From Caulobacter sp. (lineage in GTDB: Bacteria; Pseudomonadota; Alphaproteobacteria; Caulobacterales; Caulobacteraceae), in NCBI GenBank assembly GCA_028291055.1, contig JAQGIP010000096.1, positions 1 to 44,466 on the forward strand: DNA of 44,466 nt, in the 5' to 3' direction. Numbering within the stretch: the stretch's first letter is position 1; each line of letters opens with the position of its first letter. Shown piece after piece: positions 26,155 through 33,322 of the stretch. The position numbers and the translations under genes are program-made. A model generated the notes under the pieces. It had not been told where the DNA came from. It was given only the letters and a program-made list of their open reading frames with translations, and made no database searches.

Positions 26155-27396
26155 ATGACCGACCGGCCTTCTGAACGCCTCCATGCCCTCGACGCCGTGC
26201 GCGGCTTCGCGCTGCTGGCCGGGGTCGCCTTCCACGCCACCCTGTCCTTCCTGCCGGGACCGCAGATCTGGGTCGTCATGGACAGCCAGCGCAGCGCGGT
26301 GCTGAGCGTGGTCTTCTTCCTGCTGCACATGTTCCGCATGACGATCTTCTTCCTGATCGCCGGCTATTTCGCCCACATGAGTTTCCACCGCCGGGGATTG
26401 CTAAGCTTCGTCGGCGACCGGCTGAAGCGCATCGCCCTGCCGCTGGTGGTCGGCTGGCCGATCCTGATCTCGGCGATCACCGCCTGCCTGGTCTGGGCCG
26501 TGGTCAAGACCTCCCACGGCCATCCGACGGCCGGCCCGCCGCCCGCCTTCCCCACCCTGCCCAACTTCCCCCTGACCCACCTGTGGTTCCTGTGGGTGCT
26601 GCTGCTGCTCTATGCGGGCGCGCTGGCCTTGCGCGCGCCGATGGCCCTGATCGACCGCTCGGGCGGATTGCGCCGAGGCATCGACCGCCTCGTCACCCTG
26701 GTCGCCGGCGGCCCCCTGGCCCCGGTCCTCATCGCCCTGCCCCTGGCCGCCGCCTTCGCGCTTCAGCCCAACTGGCTGATGTGGTTCGGCATCATGACCC
26801 CGGACTCCAGCCTGATCCCCAACCTCTCCGCCATCGCCGGCTTCAGCCTGGCCTTCGGCCTGGGCTGGCTGGTCAACCGCCAGCCCGACCTGCTCAAGAC
26901 CTGGCAAGGCCGCTGGCCCCTGAACCTCGCAGTCGCCGTCGTCGCCACGGTGGCCGTCCTGGCCCTGGTCGGCGTGACGCCGGTGCTGACGCCCGAGCCC
27001 GACGCCAACCGCCGCCTGCTCGTGGCCGGCCTCTATGCGCTCGCGACCTGGTGCTGGACCATCGGCCTGATCGGCGCTGCCCTACGCTTCCTGCACCGTG
27101 AGAGCCCCGCGCGCCGCTATGTGGCCGACGCCTCCTACTGGATCTACCTGATCCACATCCCGGTGATCATGGCGCTGCAGGTCCTCGTCTCAGACCTCGC
27201 CTGGCCCTGGTTCGTGAAATACCCGCTGATCCTGGCGCTCGCCTTCCCGCTGATGTTCGCCAGCTACCAGCTGCTGGTGCGCCACAGCTTCATCGGCGCC
27301 GTCCTCAACGGCCGCAAGACGCCCAAGCCCGTGAACCGCGGCCGCAAGGCCCGCGCCGCCGACACGGCCCTTGAGCCCGATGCCCCGCTCCCCTGA
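26155..27396 (+). CDS. Acyltransferase 3 family membrane protein
   Basis: 413 aa from ATG 26155; an ATG three codons earlier (26146) abuts the GGGGAG ribosome-binding site too closely. The acyltransferase-3 fold is shown by RLHALDAVRGFALLAGVAFH at the N-terminus, with the conserved His27 and Arg16, followed by about ten membrane helices. Other family cues are the basic loop FHRRGLLSFVGDRLKRIALP, LTHLWFLWVLLLLYAGALAL and ASYWIYLIHIPVIMALQVLV near the end. These proteins move acyl groups (acetyl, succinyl and others) onto extracytoplasmic glycans; OpgC-like proteins are the closest type I know. The target here is unknown. The Lys/Arg-rich tail (NGRKTPKPVNRGRKARA) is cytoplasmic. Confidence 0.9.
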   Translation: MTDRPSERLHALDAVRGFALLAGVAFHATLSFLPGPQIWVVMDSQRSAVLSVVFFLLHMFRMTIFFLIAGYFAHMSFHRRGLLSFVGDRLKRIALPLVVGWPILISAITACLVWAVVKTSHGHPTAGPPPAFPTLPNFPLTHLWFLWVLLLLYAGALALRAPMALIDRSGGLRRGIDRLVTLVAGGPLAPVLIALPLAAAFALQPNWLMWFGIMTPDSSLIPNLSAIAGFSLAFGLGWLVNRQPDLLKTWQGRWPLNLAVAVVATVAVLALVGVTPVLTPEPDANRRLLVAGLYALATWCWTIGLIGAALRFLHRESPARRYVADASYWIYLIHIPVIMALQVLVSDLAWPWFVKYPLILALAFPLMFASYQLLVRHSFIGAVLNGRKTPKPVNRGRKARAADTALEPDAPLP

Positions 27397-27429
27397 CACT
27401 GCCCCCCGAGTCGCGAAGGACATCCCGAC

Positions 27430-28047
27430 ATGAACGCCGAACTGAAAGCCGCCCAAGACGACCTGGCCTATCTGAAGGGTCTGGTGCAGGGGACCGGATC
27501 GCGACAGCGCCTGACCGGTAAATTGTTCCTGGCCGGCGGCCTGCTTTACGGCGCGGAGTGCGCCTTCCACTGGGCCCAGTCGCAAGGGGTGATCCGTCCC
27601 TCCGGTCTGGTTACCCTGATCGTGGTGGTCGGTATCACTGTCGTCTTCCTGGCCATCCTGACCGCCGCCATCATCGCCAAGCGCGGCGAGAGCCAGGGCG
27701 GGGCGACCTCCCGCGCGGTCAACGCCGCCTTCACGGCGGCCGGGGCGACCAATGCGGTCATGATCGTGGTGTTCGGCCTGGTGGCGGCGGCGCACCACAG
27801 CCTGACCATCTGGCTGCTCTACCCCTGCGTGGTGTGCGCGATGCAGGGCGCCGCCTGGCTGGTCTCGGCTCAGGTCAACCGCAGGGTCTGGCATGGCGCC
27901 GTCGCGGTCGGCTGGTTTGTCACCACCATCGCCATGGCCCTGACCATCGACACGCCGCCTCTCTATTCCGCCGTCGTGGGCCTGGGCCTGGTCTTGTGCA
28001 TGGCCCTTCCCGGCTATGTGCTCATGCGCACCGCGCAGGCGGGCTAG
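27430..28047 (+). CDS. Six-helix membrane protein paired with a winged-helix regulator
   Basis: 205 aa. The cytoplasmic N-terminus (MNAELKAAQDDLAYLKGLVQ) looks like a short coiled coil, followed by about six hydrophobic helices (roughly 30-48, 57-80, 95-120, 125-145, 152-168 and 175-198). A GAAGGAC ribosome-binding site precedes ATG 27430. It lies 33 bases after the acyltransferase and 3 bases before the regulator gene, so all three may be one operon. Such membrane protein/HTH pairs recur in proteobacteria, and one member may control the other's activity, but I know no defined function. Confidence 0.75.
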   Translation: MNAELKAAQDDLAYLKGLVQGTGSRQRLTGKLFLAGGLLYGAECAFHWAQSQGVIRPSGLVTLIVVVGITVVFLAILTAAIIAKRGESQGGATSRAVNAAFTAAGATNAVMIVVFGLVAAAHHSLTIWLLYPCVVCAMQGAAWLVSAQVNRRVWHGAVAVGWFVTTIAMALTIDTPPLYSAVVGLGLVLCMALPGYVLMRTAQAG

Positions 28048-28050
28048 TCC

Positions 28051-28350
28051 ATGGCCGCACGCGACATCGGCGGCATCGACGAGGTCATCCACGGGCGCCT
28101 GCGTCTGGGGATCATGGTCTATCTGGCCGACGCCGAGGTGGCCGACTTCACCGAGCTGAAGGATGCGCTGGACGCGACCCAGGGCAACCTGTCGGTCCAC
28201 CTGCGCAAGCTGGAAGACGCCGGCTATGTGACCATCGAAAAGAGCTTCCTCGGCCGCAAGCCGCTGACCCAGATCCGCCTGACCCAGGACGGGCGGCGCG
28301 CCTTCGCGGGCTATCTGGACGCGCTGACCCGGGTGGTGGGGAAGAGTTAG
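28051..28350 (+). CDS. Winged-helix transcriptional regulator (HTH_34 type)
   Basis: 99 aa, essentially one winged-helix DNA-binding domain. Helices and wing can be read in order: VIHGRLRLGIMVYLADAEVA, DFTELKDALDATQGNLSVHL (recognition helix in QGNLSVHLRKLEDAGYV) and the wing FLGRKPLTQIRLTQDGRRAF. No ligand domain or metal-binding cysteines are present. This matches the small MarR/ArsR-like regulators that pair with a membrane protein. It begins 3 bases after the preceding stop and is surely co-transcribed with it. It is a candidate for binding the palindrome at 26090, as an inference from proximity only. Confidence 0.9.
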   Translation: MAARDIGGIDEVIHGRLRLGIMVYLADAEVADFTELKDALDATQGNLSVHLRKLEDAGYVTIEKSFLGRKPLTQIRLTQDGRRAFAGYLDALTRVVGKS

Positions 28351-28401
28351 TTGCCCAGTAAGGGTCTTGCACCCTGTCGCCGTGATAGGCACATTATCGA
28401 C

Positions 28402-28557
28402 ATGGCCAAGACAAGCAGCAGCCGTCAATCTTCAAAGCTAGGACGCAGCGCGGCGACCGGGCAGTTCGTTCTCAAGCCGGCGACCAAATCCACCGCGGTT
28501 GCACAAGAGAAGATTCGCAAGGCCGTGCATTCGGTCGTATCCGGCCATAAAGGTTGA
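28402..28557 (+). CDS. Small basic protein upstream of TIR-like gene
   Basis: 51 aa from ATG 28402 (MAKTSSSRQSSKLGRSAATG ...). It is Ser/Lys/Arg-rich, with a GRSAATGQFVLKP motif and a helical C-terminal half (AVAQEKIRKAVHSVVSG). I have a general memory of similar short GRSxxTGxFV proteins before genes like the next one but know no function; a partner or antitoxin-like role is a guess. Its stop overlaps the TTG start of the next gene by four bases (TTGA), so the two form a cassette. Base composition is less GC-rich than in flanking genes, suggesting acquisition by transfer. Confidence 0.65.
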   Translation: MAKTSSSRQSSKLGRSAATGQFVLKPATKSTAVAQEKIRKAVHSVVSGHKG

Positions 28558-29177
28558 CGTCTGTCGCCGACGCTTCGACGAACAACGTCTTCATAAATTG
28601 TCCGTTTGACGAAGCTTATGCGCCGATGTTCGACGCACTGGTCTTCACCATTTTCGCTTGCGGCTTCCGCCCTAGGTCCGCGCGCGAAATGGAGGATGCG
28701 GGGCAAACCCGCATCGAAAAGCTCTACGAGATAATCGAAGGCTGCCGATACGGCATCCACGATCTTTCGCGCACCGACCTCGACCCAGAACACGGGCTTC
28801 CACGCTTCAACATGCCGCTTGAGCTTGGCATTTTCCTGGGCGCCAAACGGTTCGGAGGAGACTCTCATCGGCAGAAACGGTGCCTGGTCTTGGACATCGA
28901 TCGCCGCCGCTATCAGAAGTTCATCTCTGACCTTGCCGGGGTCGATATCCATGGTCACGATGCAGATATCCATCTGGCGGTCGAGACGACAAGAAACTGG
29001 CTGGCTACTGCTTCTCGTCGCAAGATCACCGGACCGCAGCGCATCTTGGAAGCCTATGATCGCTTCACCGCCGACAAGCCCGCGATCGCGGATACCTTGG
29101 GTTTCAACCCGTCGCGCATACCCTATGTCGATCTAGAGGGCATGATCACCAATTGGTTGGTCGCAGTTCGCCCGTAG
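28554..29177 (+). CDS. TIR/deoxyribosyltransferase-like domain protein, possible NAD-consuming effector
   Basis: 207 aa, TTG start at 28554 inside the stop of the small gene; no ATG or GTG gives a complete N-terminus. The fold cues are NNVFINCPFDEAYAPMFDAL at the N-terminus (strand, then a helix after a CPFD turn, as in TIR domains), GCRYGIHDLSRTDLD at 63-77 and RFNMPLELGIFLGAKRFGG at 84-102, where Glu90 occupies the place of the catalytic Glu of TIR NADases and nucleoside deoxyribosyltransferases. Helical C-terminus. Related proteins are usually annotated hypothetical; the NADase idea is inference. Codon choice (e.g. ATA, AAA, TTG, TAT) is unlike the neighbours, indicating transfer. Convergent with phaZ, 11 bases apart. 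Confidence 0.7.
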   Translation: MTSVADASTNNVFINCPFDEAYAPMFDALVFTIFACGFRPRSAREMEDAGQTRIEKLYEIIEGCRYGIHDLSRTDLDPEHGLPRFNMPLELGIFLGAKRFGGDSHRQKRCLVLDIDRRRYQKFISDLAGVDIHGHDADIHLAVETTRNWLATASRRKITGPQRILEAYDRFTADKPAIADTLGFNPSRIPYVDLEGMITNWLVAVRP

Positions 29178-29188
29178 ACGCACTCCTT

Positions 29189-30067
29189 CTACGCCGCCGC
29201 CTTCGTCTCGATCACCCCATCATCCAAAAAATCGCGGATCACCGGGGCCACGGTGGAGGCCTTCGACACCAGGAACAGATGCCCGCCGCCTTCGACGATA
29301 TGCAGCTGGGCATTCGGCAACAGCGTCGCCAGGACCTTGCCGTTGACGAGCGGCACGATGCGGTCGGCGTCGCCCATCATCACCAGGGTCGGGGCCTTGA
29401 TGAAGGGCAGGAAGGGCAGCGAGGTCCAGCCGGCCATGGCGCCCAGCTGATAGAGATAGCCCGTCCGGGTCGGCGGCATGATGCGGCTGACATGGTCGTC
29501 CGCCCCGCCCATTTCGCCGCCATACAGGGCCTGGAAGTTCTTCAGCATGAAGTCCGGGTCCACATAGCGCTTGGGGTCGGCCATCTTCGACAGGCTGCCC
29601 ACGTCGCCCGGAACCATGATCATGCCGGCCGAGGTGGCGGCCAGGATCAGGCGATTGGTGCGCTTGGGATGCTGGAAGGCGAACTGCTGCGCCAGCCCAC
29701 CGCCCCATGACACGCCCATGACATCCACCTGGGTATAGCCCAGCTTGTCCAGCACCCGCGCCGCCGTCCAGGCCATGGTCCAGGGCCGGTAGGGCGCCAC
29801 CGGCTTGGGCGAACCGCCGACGCCGGGCACGTCGAAGGTGATCAGGTCGCGGTCCGGGAACCATTCGGCCAGGGGCGCCATCAGCTCGATATTGGCCCCG
29901 ATGCCGTTGAAGAACAGGATCGGCGTCTTCTCCCCCTGCCCGGCGACCGGCTTACCCCGCCACACCGCCACGCGCAGCTGGCGTCCGCCCGCGCGGATCA
30001 CCTGCATCAGCGGCTTGCGCGGGCTCGTCGTTCTGGTGGCGGCCAAGGTCAGGTCCCTCTCGATCAC
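29189..30067 (-). CDS. phaZ: Intracellular poly(3-hydroxyalkanoate) depolymerase (alpha/beta hydrolase)
   Basis: 292 aa from GTG 30067, which shares its G with the phaC TAG stop; the open frame continues upstream inside phaC and is ignored. The sequence follows the Pseudomonas PhaZ pattern: MQVIRAGGRQLRVAVWRGKP, ILFFNGIGANIELMAPLAEW, ITFDVPGVGGSPKPVAPYRP. Catalytic triad: Ser120 in GVSWGGG, Asp235 in MGDADRIVPL and His263 in GGGHLFL. It releases hydroxyalkanoate monomers from stored granules in the cytoplasm. Translation is coupled to phaC, so synthesis and mobilisation are co-expressed. A generic alpha/beta hydrolase is the alternative, but the context and the SAGMIMVPGD segment support PhaZ. 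Confidence 0.9.
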   Translation of the reverse strand: MIERDLTLAATRTTSPRKPLMQVIRAGGRQLRVAVWRGKPVAGQGEKTPILFFNGIGANIELMAPLAEWFPDRDLITFDVPGVGGSPKPVAPYRPWTMAWTAARVLDKLGYTQVDVMGVSWGGGLAQQFAFQHPKRTNRLILAATSAGMIMVPGDVGSLSKMADPKRYVDPDFMLKNFQALYGGEMGGADDHVSRIMPPTRTGYLYQLGAMAGWTSLPFLPFIKAPTLVMMGDADRIVPLVNGKVLATLLPNAQLHIVEGGGHLFLVSKASTVAPVIRDFLDDGVIETKAAA

Positions 30068-31782
30068 TAGCCGAACGCGTAAAGGCCGGGCGCGGCCTCC
30101 TGCGGCGGATATTTCTTTGATCCCAACGCCTTGGGCGCCGGCTTCAGCTCGCCGGCCCGCTCGTTGAGCCATTCGGTCCAGAAGGGCCACCAGGAGCCGG
30201 CATGCTCTTCCGCCTCCTTGCCCAGCCACTCTTCCAGGTCGGCCGGCGGCCGGGCCTTGGAGTGGAAGTATTTGCTCTTCGGATTGCCCGGCGGGTTCAG
30301 CAGCGCCTGGATATGGCCCGACTGCGACAGCACGAAATCCACCTTCGGCGAACCGATCAGTTGGGTCAGCCGATAGCAGGCCTTCCACGGTGTGATGTGG
30401 TCGGTGACCCCGGCGACGACGAAGACGTCCTGCTTCACGGCGCTCAGGTCCACCTTGTGCCCGGCCAACTCCACCTCCCCCGGATTGCGGAAGGGCTGGG
30501 TCTCATAGACGCCGAGATAGTCGCTGTGCAGGCCGGCGGTCAGGTTGGTGGAATCGTTGTTCCAGTAGAGGACGTCGAAGGGCGGCGGGTCCTCGCCATG
30601 CAGGTAGTTGTTGATCACATAATTCCAGATCAGGTCGTTGGGCCGCAGCCAGGCGAAGGTGCGCGACAGCGATGAGCCCTCTAAAATCCCCTTCTTGGCC
30701 GAGCGCTGCCGGGCCAGCTCAATGCCATGCTTGGAGACCAGGGCGCCGACCTCGCTGTCGGCCGGGTCGGGGTCGAGCACGCAGACCATCATCGAGATGG
30801 CGTTGACGCGGCTGTCGCCCATCGACGCCAGCTTGCTCAGCAGCGTCGCCGTGGTGATCCCGCCCGAGCAGGCGCCGGAGACGTTGATCTTCTCCGCCTT
30901 GGTGATCTTGCGCACGATGTCGGAGGCCTCGATCAGGCTGTCCACATAGTCGCCCAACCCCCAGGCCGCATGCTCCTTGCTCGGATTGCGCCAGCTGACG
31001 ATGAACACCTGGATGCCCTGCGCCGTCAGCCAGCGGACCATGGATTTGTCCGGCGACAGGTCGTTCACATAGGCCTTGTTGATCTGGGGCGGGATGACCA
31101 GCAGCGGATAGTCGCGCACCTGATCGGTCACCGGCTGATACTGGATCAGCTCATACATCTCGGTGCGATGCACCACCGCGCCCGGGCTGTTGGCCAGGTT
31201 GCCGCCGACCTTGAAGGGCCGCTTGTCCACCTGGCTGACGATGCCGTCGTTCTTGGTCATGTCCTCATAGGCATTGGACAGGCCCTTGAGCAGCGACCCG
31301 CCGCCAGTCTCAAAGGCCTTCTTCATGGCCGACGGGTTGCCGATCAGGCTGTTGGTGGGCGCCAGGCTGTCCATGATCATGCCGGTGACGAAGGTGGCGC
31401 GCGCCTTCTCCAGCTCGTCGAAGTCCACGTCGTCGATCCAGCCCGCCATCCCCTTCTGGACGGCCAGGTAGTATTGCATCGCGCCCTTGTAGAGGGGGTT
31501 GGTGCTCCAGGCCGCGTCGGCGAACCGCTTGTCCTTGGCGCCCGGCGCCAGCTCCGACTTGTTCTGGAGGATCTTCACGACGTCGCCGCCGAAGGCGCTC
31601 ATGTGCTTGAAGGTCTTCACCGGCCGCCCGGCCGTCTCGCGCAGCATGGCGCTTACCGCGCCCACCAGGTCCTCGCGCGCCACGCCGACGATGGGGTTCA
31701 GGCCCCCCGCCGTGTCGGTCGCGCCGCCGGTGTCCAGACGGATTCCGCCTTTGCGGGCTTTGGCGCCCTCGTCCTTACCCAT
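30067..31782 (-). CDS. phaC: Polyhydroxyalkanoate synthase, class II-like
   Basis: 571 aa from ATG 31782, preceded by GGAGGAACGG; the long upstream frame overlaps the divergent regulator and is rejected. It has the N-terminal PhaC domain (~90-260: ADAAWSTNPLYKGAMQYYLA) and alpha/beta hydrolase core. Triad: Cys305 in SGACSGGIT, Asp461 in GVTDHITPW and His490 in SGHIQALLNPP. The GACSGG box is that of Pseudomonas class II synthases; class I enzymes usually have GxCxGG with other residues. Length also fits class II (~560). The enzyme polymerises (R)-3-hydroxyacyl-CoA on granule surfaces; the class suggests medium-chain substrates, but this is inferred. It is followed directly by phaZ. Confidence 0.95.
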   Translation of the reverse strand: MGKDEGAKARKGGIRLDTGGATDTAGGLNPIVGVAREDLVGAVSAMLRETAGRPVKTFKHMSAFGGDVVKILQNKSELAPGAKDKRFADAAWSTNPLYKGAMQYYLAVQKGMAGWIDDVDFDELEKARATFVTGMIMDSLAPTNSLIGNPSAMKKAFETGGGSLLKGLSNAYEDMTKNDGIVSQVDKRPFKVGGNLANSPGAVVHRTEMYELIQYQPVTDQVRDYPLLVIPPQINKAYVNDLSPDKSMVRWLTAQGIQVFIVSWRNPSKEHAAWGLGDYVDSLIEASDIVRKITKAEKINVSGACSGGITTATLLSKLASMGDSRVNAISMMVCVLDPDPADSEVGALVSKHGIELARQRSAKKGILEGSSLSRTFAWLRPNDLIWNYVINNYLHGEDPPPFDVLYWNNDSTNLTAGLHSDYLGVYETQPFRNPGEVELAGHKVDLSAVKQDVFVVAGVTDHITPWKACYRLTQLIGSPKVDFVLSQSGHIQALLNPPGNPKSKYFHSKARPPADLEEWLGKEAEEHAGSWWPFWTEWLNERAGELKPAPKALGSKKYPPQEAAPGLYAFG

Positions 31783-31875
31783 GCCGTTCCTCCCCGCGCC
31801 CGATCCTTGTCGCCGGGCTGCGTCGCTGCGCAGTATGCCGGGGATTGGGGCTGGAGAGTCAATCTGTCCAAAGGC

Positions 31876-32487
31876 TTGGCAAAGGGAGGCCCGAAAGGGG
31901 CCGGCGGGACGCGCGAGCGCATCCTGGCGACCGCCCGCGACCTCTTCAACGCCGAGGGGGCGGGACGCCAATCGGCCCTGGATATCGCCACCGCCCTGGG
32001 GATCAGTCCCGGCCACCTCTACTACCATTTCAAGGGCAGGCCCGAGATCGTCGCCGAGCTGGCCGACGCCCATGCCGCCGAGGTGGCGCTGGTGCTGGAG
32101 GCGGCGCTGGCCGAGTGCGCGGGCGAGGCCGCCACGCTGGAGACCCTGTGGACCCACGTCCACATCCTCACGGAAGAGGCCTGGGACGCGCGCTTCCTGT
32201 GGCGTGAACCCGCCCTGGCCATGGGCAACCCCCGGCTGGCGGCGTCGGCTCAGGGGATGTTGCGCGCCCAGCATCAGGCGCTCATCGCCATGCTGACGGC
32301 GCTGGTGGACGCCGGCGCCATCGCGGCCTCGCCGGCGGTGGTGGACGGCCTGGCCAGGCAGATGGTCACCGGCATCGCCTTCCATGCCATCGCCCTGGAA
32401 CTGCAGGGCGACCCGGGACCGCCGCGCGAACTCGTCGCCCGCGCGGCGGCCCAGATCATGCTGCCCGTCGCCGGGCTCGCGACCTGA
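31876..32487 (+). CDS. TetR family regulator, PhaD-like
   Basis: 203 aa if started at TTG 31876; no in-frame ATG or GTG precedes the DNA-binding domain, so the start is the least certain in this window. The TetR N-terminal domain is clear: TRERILATARDLFNAEGAGR, HTH in QSALDIATALGISPGHLYYH, then FKGRPEIVAELADAH. The rest is a helical ligand domain with conserved LWREPALAMGNPRLAASAQG. Size and setting match PhaD, the activator of the Pseudomonas mcl-PHA cluster. It is divergent from phaC with 93 bases between starts, the natural place for its operator. Its stop directly abuts that of the phasin gene (TGA-CTA). Confidence 0.85.
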   Translation: MAKGGPKGAGGTRERILATARDLFNAEGAGRQSALDIATALGISPGHLYYHFKGRPEIVAELADAHAAEVALVLEAALAECAGEAATLETLWTHVHILTEEAWDARFLWREPALAMGNPRLAASAQGMLRAQHQALIAMLTALVDAGAIAASPAVVDGLARQMVTGIAFHAIALELQGDPGPPRELVARAAAQIMLPVAGLAT

Positions 32488-33000
32488 CTAGGAAGCCTTC
32501 GTGTCGGCCTTGGGCGCCACGATCTTCTTGACGGCCTTCTCGGCCTTCAGGGCCGCGACTTCGTCGGTCAGCGCCTCGACCTTGAGGGTCAGCTTCTCGA
32601 CCGCCTGGCCAAGCGCGGCCATGTTGAAGGGCGCGAGCGTCTCGCCCAGCGTCTTGCGCACGCCAGCGATGCGGGTTTCCAGCGCGGCGCGCTGTTCCTC
32701 GCGGAAGGTCTTGGACTTCTTGGCCGTGTCGGCGACCAGGGCGGCCACCTTCTTGCCGTTGGGGTCCTTGGCGATGGAGGCGCGGACCTGGTCTTCCAGG
32801 ACCTCGCCCTTGGCCACCAGCTGGTCGAAGGCCGCGCCGGCCTGATCGGCCCACTTGCCGGCCGCGGTCTGCACGCCCGAATAGGCCTCGCCGTAAGCGC
32901 CGACGCCGGCCAGCCAGATGCGGCGCGCGATGTCGCTGTCGATCATCTTGGGAATCTTGTCGGCCTTGGCGGCCTTCTTGGTCTTCTTGGCGTCGGCCAT
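32488..33000 (-). CDS. Phasin, PhaI/PhaF family
   Basis: 170 aa. A Lys-rich start (MADAKKTKKAAKADKIPKMI) leads into the family hallmark ARRIWLAGVGAYGEAYSGVQ (residues ~25-45), then a long amphipathic helical region with coiled-coil heptads (FREEQRAALETRIAGVRKTL, EKLTLKVEALTDEVAALKAE) and a short Lys-rich tail (KAVKKIVAPKADTKAS). Phasins coat PHA granules and, in PhaF, link them to DNA through a long basic AAKP tail; that tail is short here, so PhaI is the closer match. It is convergent with the PhaD-like gene with zero bases between stops. A 241-bp inverted-repeat element lies upstream. Confidence 0.92.
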   Translation of the reverse strand: MADAKKTKKAAKADKIPKMIDSDIARRIWLAGVGAYGEAYSGVQTAAGKWADQAGAAFDQLVAKGEVLEDQVRASIAKDPNGKKVAALVADTAKKSKTFREEQRAALETRIAGVRKTLGETLAPFNMAALGQAVEKLTLKVEALTDEVAALKAEKAVKKIVAPKADTKAS

Positions 33001-33080
33001 GGGGAGGCGTCCTTCTGAATTGCGAGGACACCCCTTTAGGCGCGCAGCTGTAGAAAAAGCATTCTAGAAACCGCGCGCCC

Positions 33081-33321
33081 TTCCCTCCCCGTCTGGGGAG
33101 GGACAGACCGCGAAGCGGTCAGGGTGGGGCAAGTGACTATGCGGCCACAGCGCCACGTGAGTAGGCGCCCCTCAATGCAGGTCTCCGCCCCCTCTTCCGG
33201 CGCATCAGTTTCACAGCCCTGCATAGACGGGCGCCTACCCTTTGGGCGTGGAAGGCCGCATATCCGCTTCCCCCCACCCTGACGGGCTTCGCCCGTCGTC
33301 CCTCCCCAGACGGGGAGGGAA
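33081..33321. repeat. Long nested inverted repeat (~100-bp arms)
   Basis: The left part from 33081 (CCCTCCCCGTCTGGGGAGGG, then GAAGCGGTCAGGGTGGGG, ATGCGGCC, TAGGCGCCC, ATGCAGG) recurs in the same order in the reverse complement of the right part ending at 33321, with small indels. The centre near 33185-33215 is unpaired. It fills most of the 322-bp gap between the phasin start and the peptidase stop (33323-33325) and ends one base before that stop. The outermost CCCTCCCC...GGGGAGGG block is itself palindromic. No coding capacity is apparent. It could act as bidirectional terminator for the peptidase message or be a non-autonomous mobile element. Confidence 0.85.
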
Positions 33322-33322
33322 G

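Noticed and set aside
28425..28973. 182-codon open frame antisense to the TIR-like gene
   Set aside because: It has a fairly normal composition, but the plus strand contains the recognisable VFINCPFD and PLELGIFLGA motifs and an overlapping partner gene.
30068..30388. Upstream extension of the phaZ open frame
   Set aside because: It reads through the end of phaC in another frame and is not protein-like; GTG 30067 gives a complete PhaZ.
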